A stretch of DNA of 64,000 bases from Desulfopila aestuarii DSM 18488 (lineage in GTDB: Bacteria; Desulfobacterota; Desulfobulbia; Desulfobulbales; Desulfocapsaceae): the NCBI RefSeq assembly GCF_900143695.1, contig NZ_FRFE01000004.1, positions 1 to 64,000 on the forward strand, written 5' to 3'. How positions within the stretch are numbered: the stretch's first letter is position 1; each line of letters begins with the position of its first letter. Below the pieces are notes generated by a model that was not told the DNA's origin, did no database searches, and worked only from the letters and a program-made list of their open reading frames with translations. Made by a program: the position numbers and the translations under genes. Positions 1 to 7,099 of this stretch are shown here, one piece after another.

Positions 1-290
1 TGGCGTTTTATGATTTCCCTGCCGCCCATTGGCAACATATTCGTACATCAAACCCTATCGAGTCAACGTTTGCCACTGTACGACTTCGGACAGCAAAAAC
101 AAGGGGATGTGTCGCAAGACATACTATCTTGTCGATGGTTTACAAACTCGGCCAGAGCGCCCAGAAGAAATGGCGTCGGCTAAGGGGATTCAAGCTACTT
201 GCTGAGGTCATTCGAGGGGTGAGATTCAAGGATGGCGAGAGGGTTGAACCAGTAAAAGAAGGTGAGCTGACCAGGGTGGTCAATATCTAA
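1..290 (+). mobile_element. IS256-family (mutator) transposase, C-terminal end
   Basis: An open frame enters from the left edge (first full codon at base 3) and stops at 288-290. The 95 residues read like the C-terminus of IS256/mutator transposases: an SNPIESTF motif, then RLRT, then a QSAQKKWRRLRG block and EVIRGVRFKDG. The catalytic D, D and the start of the E region lie outside the window, so activity cannot be judged. The inverted repeat of the element probably lies shortly after the stop, near the TTGACTATAACTC at about 314-326. The left end is not visible, so this boundary is a guess. The family call is from remembered motif similarity. Confidence 0.85.
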
Positions 291-326
291 GAATGATTCT
301 TCAAACACCAGATTTGACTATAACTC

Positions 327-461
327 ATGTTTAAACGGATTACGGGTTATATCGTTCGACTGCTATTATTTTTCCTGTATCTCGGCACCGGCAGTGCGAT
401 AGCTCAGGAGATACCATATCAGGCGAAAGTGAGTTTGGCGTACGATATCCGCTTTTGTTAA
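327..461 (+). pseudogene. possible signal-peptide gene remnant beside the IS end
   Basis: A 44-codon frame starts directly where the insertion sequence should end. It encodes a basic N-terminus, a hydrophobic stretch rich in Leu and Phe, and an AIA-Q-type signal peptidase I site, followed by only about 18 more residues. This could be the remains of an exported-protein gene cut off by the insertion, or chance. No ribosome-binding site is obvious, and no family can be named. Confidence 0.25.
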
Positions 462-995
462 TGTCATATTGCCTCCTGTAAAGTCCTTTCAAGATAAAAA
501 TCAAACCATTGCAGCACATACCAAAATAAATAATCACTTATGTAACTCTCACATGATTGATTATCAATGCTTAAATTGATTATTTTATCAAGGAGGCCAA
601 ATAGGATTTTATGAGTATTTGCAGATAACTATCTGACAAAGCCATCACAGAAAGAAATTCTAGAGATTGAGTGGGACGGACATTGCTTCACACGGTCGTC
701 TCCTCAATCATCGAATGACGATTTAAAAGAGGCCGGATGATCCAAACCTCACGATATTATTCTATATAATTGTTTACATTTCTCCTTTAAATTGCTTGTG
801 TGATACGGGCCTAATAACCTTCTTAATACAATCATTTGATTTACCGAGCTTTTTGAGAAAAATAAAAAGATCTGAAAAATAGTCAATCTGTGTATTTACT
901 TGTTTGTAGAATACATTACTACTTTACCATTGGTAAAAATCTACCTCGTGGGGGGGGGAAGATGCTGCCATGTAACAGGTATGCAAGGAGAAATT
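462..995. other. AT-rich intergenic stretch, no supported gene
   Basis: About 530 bases without a convincing gene between the IS scar and the PEP-CTERM gene. A good Shine-Dalgarno (AAGGAGG at about 588-594) is followed near 611 by an ATG that opens a frame of only five codons. This may mark a decayed gene or a very short leader. A run of nine G lies at 950-958. Confidence 0.5.
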
Positions 996-1679
996 ATGAG
1001 TTTTAGAAAGTGCAGTTCATTGTCAGCGTTGCTGATACTAGGGTTGACGATCTGTGGGACCGCTAGTGCGAATCTCATAACCAATGGGAGCTTTGAATCA
1101 CCGGAGATCGGTGAGGACGAAAGCGAAAATGCGCACATCATCTATAGCGGAGGTAATAGTTGGACAGTTTTCAGCTATATAAATGGGTGGTCCTCTATAG
1201 CCCTCGAGTCAAATGGTGGTATTGAAATTCAGGAAAATGGTACGGTATCTGGGGTTTTCGCACAGGATGGTGATCAGTATGTTGAGTTGGACTCACATCC
1301 AGCACCAGGTGATGCTCGTATGCAGCAAAAGGTTAATTTAGATATCGGCACCTATGTCCTCGATTTTTATTACCGTTCAAGAACCAGCAACCATTACGGA
1401 ACAAATGGTATTTCATGGGGTTATGAAGATATCACCACCTCAACAAGCTTCGACCTGGGTAGTGTAAATTACAAGAGCGATTGGACCCTTTTCAGTTCAA
1501 CTTTCAGTATCGCTTCAGCTGGTGATTACAATATCTGGTTTGAATCATCTTTTGACAGTAACACTGTTGGGGGATTTATCGACAACGTTAGCTTGACCCC
1601 TATTCCCGAGCCTGCAACTTTATTGCTTTTTGGCGCCGGTATTTCCGGTATTGCAACTTTTTTTAGGCGTAAAAAATAA
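996..1679 (+). CDS. PEP-CTERM sorting-domain exported protein
   Basis: The protein has 227 residues. The ATG at 996 is chosen because AAGGAGAA lies just before it, and it opens directly on a signal peptide with a cleavage-like AxA site near residue 24. The mature part starts with an NLITNGSFESP motif, common at the start of secreted beta-sandwich (DUF642/CBM-like) domains. The C-terminus has the PEP-CTERM signature: Pro-Glu-Pro-Ala-Thr, a hydrophobic helix with FGAGISG, and a final RRKK. In this family the tail is processed by an exosortase, and the proteins are usually linked to exopolysaccharide or biofilm matrix. No exosortase lies in the window. The gene is monocistronic and has its own terminator. 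An upstream in-frame GTG/ATG at 900 has no ribosome-binding site. Confidence 0.9.
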   Translation: MSFRKCSSLSALLILGLTICGTASANLITNGSFESPEIGEDESENAHIIYSGGNSWTVFSYINGWSSIALESNGGIEIQENGTVSGVFAQDGDQYVELDSHPAPGDARMQQKVNLDIGTYVLDFYYRSRTSNHYGTNGISWGYEDITTSTSFDLGSVNYKSDWTLFSSTFSIASAGDYNIWFESSFDSNTVGGFIDNVSLTPIPEPATLLLFGAGISGIATFFRRKK

Positions 1680-1702
1680 ATTTCGTCTGTATTGTTTTTT
1701 AA

Positions 1703-1737
1703 AGGACCGTCTTCTTACCTAGAGGCGGTCCTTTTTT
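1703..1737 (+). terminator. intrinsic terminator of the PEP-CTERM gene
   Basis: A 10-bp stem (AGGACCGTCT at 1703-1712 with its partner at 1723-1732, including one T-G pair) is followed at once by a run of six T. It lies 24 bases after the stop codon. Confidence 0.85.
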
Positions 1738-2049
1738 ATGCTCGGCGTGTGACGATCACAGCTTATTCGCTGCTATCCATTTGGGAGTCTGTGCAAAGTG
1801 GTACATGTAAATATGCTCAGGTGATGATTTTGTTATACGGTACTTGCAAGCATCACTGTAACATGTCAGCTATTTACTTTACGGATTAATACTGGGTTAT
1901 AGAACTTAGCAAAAATTCTTGTCCATTGAATTGTGATCGTCATTTGTAGCAGTTGGGATGACCGTTCTTTATTCGTTCAATGGCACATTACATTTTTTTG
2001 CTCTGACAATCTGTAAGATTGTGTAATTTTCTTGAAAAAAATTGTTCAG
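1738..2049. other. intergenic, no gene seen
   Basis: About 310 bases between the terminator and the leftward repressor gene. I see no supported coding frame, RNA gene or clear repeat. The left border of the prophage is expected in or near this stretch, but no attachment repeat could be identified by eye. Confidence 0.4.
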
Positions 2050-2505
2050 TTAAGCTACGTTGTTTGCCGGAGAGGTAGTATTTTTGCCATCTTCGGCCCG
2101 TTTTCTTTTCATCCATTCTTTAAACATGGGAAAAGCATCCTCAAGCGATGCTCTAAACCATTCTCTTCGGTAAGGTTCCTTTACCACTACTTCTGAAAGC
2201 CATTGATTTACATCCTCAAGAATAGGGAAATTGTAAGCTTTTTCAGTGCCCAAATCTGAGAGACGTTTAGGCCCTTCACCTGTAAGAATCCATTCTGTTA
2301 ACAATCCAAAAGTCTTTGCCACTGGATAAGCCCAACCGACGGGAAACAAATTATCTTGTTTTCGTATAGACACATTTTGCTGCGTAACGCCTACCAATGC
2401 GCCCAAATCTTTAAGATATTTGACATCCGTTTCTTGGATGATCCTCTCCCAAACCTCTTTGAAGTCTGCATAAACGTAAGGATTATTGTTTTTTTGTGTT
2501 GACAT
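2050..2505 (-). CDS. CI-type phage repressor, helix-turn-helix protein
   Basis: The protein has 151 residues. The N-terminal half resembles the phage CI repressor helix-turn-helix family: an LGALVGVTQQNVSIRK recognition-helix region around residues 33-51, then an FPVGWAYPVAKTFG stretch and WILTGEG, both typical of that family. The LexA-like self-cleaving protease half of lambda-type repressors is absent. The gene faces away from the prophage genes that start at 2660, so the 154-base gap between them should hold operators controlling both directions. It most likely keeps the prophage silent. The role is inferred from motif and position. Confidence 0.8.
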   Translation of the reverse strand: MSTQKNNNPYVYADFKEVWERIIQETDVKYLKDLGALVGVTQQNVSIRKQDNLFPVGWAYPVAKTFGLLTEWILTGEGPKRLSDLGTEKAYNFPILEDVNQWLSEVVVKEPYRREWFRASLEDAFPMFKEWMKRKRAEDGKNTTSPANNVA

Positions 2506-2659
2506 GTAAGTATAGTTGTGTTAACTGATGGCTATGTACAATATTATTTGTGTGGAACAGTTTTCTTTAACCAAATTTCAGTATAACCCCATTCTACAAC
2601 AAAACTCGACACTTTATCAAAGCAGCCCAAACGGCACCTGACACAAAATGAGACCCTAA

Positions 2660-2851
2660 ATGACCAAACGAAGAGCCCCAAAAATCCACATAGCCCAATT
2701 CATCGTCATGGGTACCGACAACCTGTTGACCGCTAACAAGGCAATTCAGAAGCTCTTGAACTCCGATCGCTGCCAATTGCAAGAAGCCCGCTATCGGATC
2801 GACGGCAAAACCATCACCATCAAACCACGAACCGTTAAAAACCTTGCCTGA
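2660..2851 (+). CDS. small prophage early protein, unknown function
   Basis: The protein has 63 residues, is basic (N-terminal TKRRAPK) and ends shortly before the next prophage gene. No domain was recognised. It is the first rightward gene after the divergent repressor, a place where filamentous phages keep small regulatory or DNA-binding genes. The codon use and the tight packing with the next gene (10 bases apart) support it as real. An 89-residue frame on the opposite strand is judged to be a shadow. Confidence 0.6.
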   Translation: MTKRRAPKIHIAQFIVMGTDNLLTANKAIQKLLNSDRCQLQEARYRIDGKTITIKPRTVKNLA

Positions 2852-2861
2852 GGAAACGACC

Positions 2862-3074
2862 ATGGGCGTCCAAATCGAACTATTTCAACCAGTTTTGCAG
2901 TTGATCGACATTTCAACAGAGATTGGCGGTATTGCCAGAGGCAACGGTCAATACACAGCCGGTTTGATGAGAAGGATTCAAGAGACAGGCAAAAACATCG
3001 AGGATCTGACAGTCGGTGAACTGCTCAAGCTCAACCAGGAGCACAAGAAATGGTTCAACGGACTGTACCTATAA
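2862..3074 (+). CDS. small prophage protein, unknown function
   Basis: The protein has 70 residues. The ATG at 2862 is preferred over an upstream start at 2844 because GAGGAAA sits 7 bases before it. It is probably a soluble helical protein ending in a KKWFNGLYL tail, with no membrane segment and no recognised family. The next gene repeats the same translation-start layout (GGAGAAAACGACC-ATG), which suggests a common arrangement for these two genes. Confidence 0.65.
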   Translation: MGVQIELFQPVLQLIDISTEIGGIARGNGQYTAGLMRRIQETGKNIEDLTVGELLKLNQEHKKWFNGLYL

Positions 3075-3112
3075 ACGGTCAACAACCACAACCAACCACG
3101 GAGAAAACGACC

Positions 3113-3421
3113 ATGGCCCAGACAGAAAACGTAAATCCGATCAAATTCAGAAAAAGCTGCCTCGAAATCAGCATTCATGGCGTGATCAAGGCAATCGAGC
3201 AGATCCGGTCAGAGCGCGGCGACTTTTACGCCAACACAGTGATTATTCCGGCAGAGGGTCTTCTGCACAAGCCGACGCAACTGGTGGTCTACTCCCATCG
3301 GCCGCTCGGTGAGGAAGAAAGCGTTGTTGATACCACCATTACCGTCCGTCCTTCGTTTCGGAACAATAACGGTAAATGGTTTTTTAACTGCAGCCTCTGG
3401 AAGGAAAAGGCTGCCCACTGA
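3113..3421 (+). CDS. candidate phage ssDNA-binding protein (gpV-like position)
   Basis: The protein has 102 residues, and its start at 3113 is fixed by GGAGAAAA upstream. It looks beta-rich, with several aromatic and charged residues, and has no membrane segment or signal peptide. In filamentous phages a gene of this size just before the coat genes usually encodes the protein that coats the ssDNA genome before export. That role is inferred from size and position. I do not recognise a family motif strongly enough to be sure. Confidence 0.6.
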   Translation: MAQTENVNPIKFRKSCLEISIHGVIKAIEQIRSERGDFYANTVIIPAEGLLHKPTQLVVYSHRPLGEEESVVDTTITVRPSFRNNNGKWFFNCSLWKEKAAH

Positions 3422-3443
3422 GGCTGAGGATATCGATTCGGCA

Positions 3444-3493
3444 ACCGGAGTCCGGGAGCCACAGCCCGTTGGGGCTGGGCTTCCGGCTCCGGT
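3444..3493 (+). repeat. large GC-rich hairpin before the coat genes
   Basis: The arms ACCGGAG (3444-3450) and CTCCGGT (3487-3493) enclose further pairing (AGCC-CAGCCC against GGGCTG-GGCT) around a short GTTG-type loop. No T-run follows, so it is a poor simple terminator. It could be an mRNA stability or processing element, or the packaging or second-strand signal of the ssDNA genome. It lies between the candidate ssDNA-binding gene and the first coat-like gene. Confidence 0.6.
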
Positions 3494-3531
3494 CCCGGTG
3501 AGTACCTCAACCCAACTGAAAGGAACCAGAT

Positions 3532-3666
3532 ATGGAATGGACACCATTGATTCAGGCCAGCTGGTTTGAAGGAATCCGGACCGATCTCTTGACCACCGTC
3601 GGCGGGATCGTGAGCTGCATGCTGATCGTCGTCGCCCTGGGGATACTCTACAAGGTATTCCACTAA
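3532..3666 (+). CDS. tiny coat-like membrane protein
   Basis: The protein has 44 residues, with a start supported by AAAGGAA upstream. It has a short polar N-terminus with two Glu and one Asp, one hydrophobic span (about residues 20-39, TVGGIVSCMLIVVALGILY) and a KVFH end. This acid-hydrophobic-basic layout is that of small filamentous phage coat proteins (pVII/pIX or pVIII type). There is no separate cleavable signal peptide. Its place directly before the better major-coat candidate suggests a minor coat protein. The assignment rests on architecture and position only. Confidence 0.6.
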   Translation: MEWTPLIQASWFEGIRTDLLTTVGGIVSCMLIVVALGILYKVFH

Positions 3667-3694
3667 CCCCTAATCCTTAACTGGAGGAACACAC

Positions 3695-3832
3695 ATGGAT
3701 GCATTGTTTACCGCCGTGGATGTAACCGGACTGAGCACCAACATCACCACGCTGATGACTGCCTTCATCGTCATCGGTCTGCTGTTCGTTGCCCGCCGTT
3801 ACATCGGTCGCACCATCAAGGCACCGGTCTAA
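3695..3832 (+). CDS. candidate major coat protein (pVIII-like), leaderless
   Basis: The protein has 45 residues. It has an acidic N-terminus (Asp2, Asp9), a central hydrophobic helix with small residues (about 18-33) and a basic C-terminus (RRYIGRTIK). This is the layout of mature pVIII-type coat proteins, where the basic end contacts DNA and the helix sits in the membrane before assembly. There is no signal peptide ahead of it, unlike M13 or Pf1 pVIII precursors. A strong ribosome-binding site (GGAGGAA) and a strong hairpin 20 bases after the stop fit a gene made in high amounts. The function is inferred from architecture. Confidence 0.65.
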   Translation: MDALFTAVDVTGLSTNITTLMTAFIVIGLLFVARRYIGRTIKAPV

Positions 3833-3852
3833 TTGGCCAGCAACCCGCAACC

Positions 3853-3877
3853 AGGGGAAGGTTAACCGCCTTCCCCT
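3853..3877 (+). terminator. strong hairpin after the coat gene
   Basis: A perfect 9-bp inverted repeat (AGGGGAAGG at 3853-3861, CCTTCCCCT at 3869-3877) has a 7-base loop. The following T-run is weak. Filamentous phages commonly have a strong terminator after the major coat gene, and this hairpin may serve that purpose or protect the coat mRNA. Confidence 0.6.
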
Positions 3878-3901
3878 GAACCCTTTGGAGCAAACGAATA
3901 A

Positions 3902-4222
3902 ATGTTCACCATCGACATGATCTTCGACCAGATGTTCCCCATGCTCTCAGAGATCTCCTGGGATCTGGGAACAGTGCTTACCGGCATGGTCTTTCTCTGG
4001 CTGATTGCCGAGGCAGCAACACTGCTCTGGGAAATGATCGATGGACGGCTCCAAGGTCACGTTGCCCGACGTAATGCAGATACCTATTTGAGCCGGGCGG
4101 AAGAAGCGCGTAGAGCACGGGACACCAATGCAGCCGGTTCTGCCGCCTGGATGCAACAGGACATGGTCTATAAGAGATTCCTAAGAAAATCAGCTGATTC
4201 ATCAGTGAAAGGGTGGAGGTAA
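3902..4222 (+). CDS. prophage membrane protein with a basic cytoplasmic tail
   Basis: The protein has 106 residues, with GGAGC upstream of the start. One hydrophobic segment spans about residues 24-44 and is followed by a charged helical tail rich in Arg and Ala. No family was recognised. It lies in the structural gene block and may be a minor virion or assembly protein. Confidence 0.65.
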   Translation: MFTIDMIFDQMFPMLSEISWDLGTVLTGMVFLWLIAEAATLLWEMIDGRLQGHVARRNADTYLSRAEEARRARDTNAAGSAAWMQQDMVYKRFLRKSADSSVKGWR

Positions 4223-4226
4223 TACG

Positions 4227-4373
4227 ATGTGTGAAGATTGCCCATGCAAAACAGAAGAACCCGAATCTTACGACCCATGGGACTATCGACATAATGAAGA
4301 TGGCGAACCGATATTCTACCGGGACTATGACCGGGAACATAGTCAAACGCCTTCTGATTACGAGGACTATTAA
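4227..4373 (+). CDS. small acidic Tyr/Asp-rich prophage protein
   Basis: The protein has 48 residues, begins MCEDCPCK and is rich in Asp, Glu and Tyr. Three Cys in the first seven residues could bind a metal or form disulfides. It starts four bases after the previous stop, with GGAGGTAA overlapping that stop as ribosome-binding site. No family is known to me. Confidence 0.55.
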   Translation: MCEDCPCKTEEPESYDPWDYRHNEDGEPIFYRDYDREHSQTPSDYEDY

Positions 4374-4375
4374 TC

Positions 4376-4543
4376 ATGCCTGGTCTCTTTGATTACGACA
4401 ACAGCAACGGTGTCTACGATGTTGAGACCAGGGCCGACCATGAATGCCGCGAAAATGAGTACTTGCAAGAGCAACGCCGCCTCAGGTTTGAGAACGCCAC
4501 GCCTGAGGAACGGGAAGATCCTTTCTTTGACGTACCTTATTAA
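4376..4543 (+). CDS. small acidic prophage protein
   Basis: The protein has 55 residues, is soluble, acidic and charged, and starts two bases after the previous stop. Like the gene before it, it combines Asp/Glu with Tyr/Phe and ends in DVPY. The two may be a related pair, but similarity is too weak to claim duplication. Function unknown. Confidence 0.55.
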   Translation: MPGLFDYDNSNGVYDVETRADHECRENEYLQEQRRLRFENATPEEREDPFFDVPY

Positions 4544-4546
4544 GCC

Positions 4547-4675
4547 ATGACTCTGAATCTGACCTTATTCGGTGCCGGTATCGGCTTGGTGATGATCGGC
4601 TGGATTTCTGGCCTGGTGGTCAGCTATCTGTTCTCGATCAATATCGGGATCAGCCAGATCCCGCGGAGGAACTGA
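4547..4675 (+). CDS. tiny single-span membrane protein, prophage
   Basis: The protein has 42 residues, with a hydrophobic span covering about residues 6-30 and a short basic end (PRRN). It starts three bases after the previous stop and is followed one base later by another tiny gene. It resembles minor coat proteins of the pVII/pIX class in size and layout. Confidence 0.55.
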   Translation: MTLNLTLFGAGIGLVMIGWISGLVVSYLFSINIGISQIPRRN

Positions 4676-4676
4676 C

Positions 4677-4766
4677 ATGGAACTGCGTGTAGCTTTACTG
4701 ATGATCGTCATTCCGGTTGCAGTCATTTTCTACACCACCATCTACCCGCTGCTGCAAAAGCTATGA
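4677..4766 (+). CDS. 29-residue membrane peptide, prophage
   Basis: The peptide has 29 residues, nearly all forming one transmembrane helix (residues 5-25) with a short QKL end. GGAGG lies 8 bases before the ATG. Its stop overlaps the start of the next gene as CTATGA. It has pVII/pIX-like size; function is not known. Confidence 0.5.
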   Translation: MELRVALLMIVIPVAVIFYTTIYPLLQKL

Positions 4767-4864
4767 CGAGCGAAGCATTGACTGCAATTACCCAGATACT
4801 CATCACCATTGCTTCAGGGAGTTTCTACCTGTTGCTGATGCTGCCACGACAGAAACGCTTATGA
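4763..4864 (+). CDS. 33-residue membrane peptide, prophage
   Basis: The peptide has 33 residues: one hydrophobic helix (about residues 6-26) and a basic PRQKRL tail. It overlaps the gene before it by four bases and the gene after it by four bases (ATGA), a sign of translational coupling. It is probably a minor virion protein. Confidence 0.5.
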   Translation: MTSEALTAITQILITIASGSFYLLLMLPRQKRL

Positions 4865-4989
4865 CACCCGAAGAGCTCAGCCTGATATTGACCAATATCG
4901 TTGTCCAGCTTGCCGACATCATGTCGTTTGGCCTCGGCGGCCTGGTGGGTATAGCCTTTGTCATCACCGCAAACAAAAGGTGGCTGTAA
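4861..4989 (+). CDS. 42-residue membrane protein, prophage
   Basis: The protein has 42 residues. It has an acidic N-terminus (TPEELS), a hydrophobic Gly-rich helix (about residues 20-36) and a basic NKRW end, again the coat-protein charge pattern. The start at 4861 lies in an ATGA overlap and is preferred over the longer in-frame start at 4717, which would overlap two other genes. Confidence 0.5.
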   Translation: MTPEELSLILTNIVVQLADIMSFGLGGLVGIAFVITANKRWL

Positions 4990-5132
4990 TGATCAACCTG
5001 CCAGAAGGCTTTGACGCCGCCCAACTCTTTGCTGACTTCTTTTCTCTTGCCGCACCATTCGTCGGTATTGCCTTTCTCATTGCCTGCGGCTTTCTGATCG
5101 TTAATTACCTCGGTAGCGTGGACTTTCACTGA
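4989..5132 (+). CDS. 47-residue membrane protein, prophage
   Basis: The protein has 47 residues, with an acidic first part (PEGFDAAQLFADF) and a strong hydrophobic helix (about residues 19-41). It is coupled on both sides: it starts on the last base of the previous stop (TAATG) and its TGA overlaps the next ATG. It has the layout of a coat protein, but unlike the major-coat candidate its C-terminus is not basic. Confidence 0.5.
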   Translation: MINLPEGFDAAQLFADFFSLAAPFVGIAFLIACGFLIVNYLGSVDFH

Positions 5133-5530
5133 TGAAGATTCCTACGCCATCATTTTTCAGAATCCGCCTGACCATCTTGAGCATCGGGTTTGTTGTACTG
5201 TGCTTTGTGGTGGGAATGGTAAAGGATGTGTTTGGGGCATATCCGGGTGAATGCACCGTTGAAATAGTGACTACTAGGAATTGTGTTATCGAACCAAATG
5301 CATCTCATTATGCATCTGATTTTATCGTTGACCTTGTGAGCGGCTCATATTCGCAACCTAGTGTTGGGGTCATTCAGCCATATGGCTATTGTTATCAAAT
5401 CCAATGGCAATTGTGGTACAGGGAAGCAGGTCAATGGAAAAATAAAACTCAAGGCGGCCCAGCAGGTTTCACGACGCCTGAAGTCGTGAATTATATGAAT
5501 AAGCTGCCTATGCAGTTACCTTCAGACTGA
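5132..5530 (+). CDS. N-terminal part of an adsorption-type (pIII-like) protein, ended by an in-frame TGA
   Basis: The frame has 132 residues. It has a signal peptide (about residues 1-36, hydrophobic core then FGAYPG) and a secreted domain with several Cys. It stops at the TGA 5528-5530, but the same frame stays open for another 411 codons and continues with Cys-rich repeats like those that follow. The natural product is therefore probably one secreted protein of about 543 residues spanning 5132-6766. It sits where filamentous phages place the receptor-binding tip protein. Either the TGA truncates it, or it is read through, or the sequence has an error. Confidence 0.7.
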   Translation: MKIPTPSFFRIRLTILSIGFVVLCFVVGMVKDVFGAYPGECTVEIVTTRNCVIEPNASHYASDFIVDLVSGSYSQPSVGVIQPYGYCYQIQWQLWYREAGQWKNKTQGGPAGFTTPEVVNYMNKLPMQLPSD

Positions 5531-6766
5531 CCTGTCTGCATTGATGAAACTGCAGCGCTTACAGCTCAATGTGGTGGTGCTGAAAATGATGCGTGGCGAT
5601 GGACTGACAAGGAGAATTGTAAAGGTGAATGCATACCTCCATGTGAAGAATATTATGCCGCAATGCATGATGAGTGTACCAAATCTGGAGGTACGCTCAA
5701 TTTAAGCAACTATGATACTGAAACATGCACCGGAATTAAATGTGAATATCCTAAATGCACAGGCCCTGGTGAAGAAACATTAGCAGAAGCCAGAAAGCGC
5801 TGTTTCGTGCAGGAACAATCTTTGAACTATTATGATGCTGAAAACTGTATCGGCGTCTGCAAGTGCTCAAGCGGAGAATATCAGACTCAACGAGCCAATT
5901 GCGGTGAAGGAGGAATAGCCTATTTTTCTGAAGTAACCTGTACCGCGGTATGCAAAGGGTGCAGTGAAGTATTTAAAAAAGCCGATCAGGATTGCAAAGA
6001 ATCCGGCGGCACGCTTATGAATTTCAATTGCACAGAAGATCAGACTACTGGCGCAATTCTCATTAAACCTTCCTGGGATTGTGAAGGTGCTCCCCAATTC
6101 TTATATCCACCAGAAACCGACCCTGCTATTCCGCCTGAAACGATTCCCCAAGCTCCCAATGAGTTGGAGCCAGAACCTGTTCCTAATGCCCCAAGCCCAT
6201 CCGATCCAGCTGCAAACCCCTGGGACGAATCAATTAAAAAGGAATTGGAAAATCAAACTAACCAGCTGAACAATTCCTTAAAAGATCAAGCAAATCAGAC
6301 ATCTTTGCTCAAGTGGATTGGTAACAGCCTCGGTATCGTTAATAACAATATTGCCAAACTGTTGAACCAGAAGAAGCAAAACCAATCATCAGACTCAAAA
6401 GAACTTACCAAACTGCGTGGAGAAGTAAACGATCTCGTAGATGAGGTGAGTGATATGAGTGAAGGAAATTATCACGCTCCACCAGGTACACCTGACTATA
6501 CAGTTCCAGAACATGACTTTGGCATACGAACCACTCAATTTTTCAATGAGATGAAATCAACGGGACTATTTTCTATCCCCAATCAACTCAAGGATTCCAT
6601 CCCAGGTGGCGGATCTTCGATCCTGACTATTCAATCCGGTACCACTTTCGGCGGTGAGCATACCATCGATTTCAACTGGCTCTCTGCAGGACTGACCACC
6701 TTAAAATATCTCTTTCAGATTGCTGGTATGGCGTTGGCAATTCGGATTGTTACGTTGAAGAGGTGA
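5531..6766 (+). pseudogene. distal part of the pIII-like protein after the TGA: Cys-rich repeats, coiled coil, C-terminal membrane anchor
   Basis: The frame is open from 5531 to 6766 with no ribosome-binding site of its own. The first ATG, at 5663, lies inside a repeat and is not a convincing start. The region contains four imperfect Cys repeats (each like [N/T]C-x-G-x-C-x(1-3)-C-x(8-10)-C with a following GG), a Pro-rich linker (about 6100-6220), a Gln/Asn-rich coiled-coil stretch (about 6240-6440), and a C-terminal hydrophobic segment ending IRIVTLKR. A C-terminal membrane anchor behind a flexible linker is the plan of phage pIII. Whether this part is translated is unknown. Confidence 0.65.
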
Positions 6767-6770
6767 TTCT

Positions 6771-7097
6771 ATGCAATGGCTCAAGGATTTCGTCAACGGT
6801 TTCTTCGGCTATCTCATGGCTGGCTTTCTCTGGCTGGTGGAAGCGATCGGCCAGGTTATCAGCTATCTGGCCTACACCATTTATGATGGTCTGCTCACTG
6901 TTCTCTATGCATTTGCCAATGCTGTGGATTTCTCTGCTGTCATGTTCAATATGAGCGCTCAGTATGCAGGGCTTCCTACTCAGCTGATCTGGTTGATCAA
7001 TGCCGTCAATATCCCGCAATCTGTCACCTATGTTGTGACCGGTATCATCATCCGGATGATCCTGAACATCTTGCCGGCAGCCGTGACGAGGATCTGA
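6771..7097 (+). CDS. pVI-like minor coat membrane protein
   Basis: The protein has 108 residues, with GAGGTGA just before the ATG. Three hydrophobic segments (about residues 9-50, 53-68 and 84-103) make a polytopic protein, as in pVI of filamentous phages and the DUF2523 family, which follow pIII and precede the Zot/pI gene in the same order as here. The assignment combines gene order, length and hydrophobicity. No sequence signature was checked. Confidence 0.65.
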   Translation: MQWLKDFVNGFFGYLMAGFLWLVEAIGQVISYLAYTIYDGLLTVLYAFANAVDFSAVMFNMSAQYAGLPTQLIWLINAVNIPQSVTYVVTGIIIRMILNILPAAVTRI

Positions 7098-7099
7098 TC

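Noticed and set aside
340..537. 65-residue leftward frame at the IS scar
   Set aside because: No ribosome-binding site, no family, and it overlaps the more plausible signal-peptide remnant.
2594..2863. 89-residue leftward frame opposite the first prophage gene
   Set aside because: It lies antisense to two small genes with good start signals and has no recognisable features.
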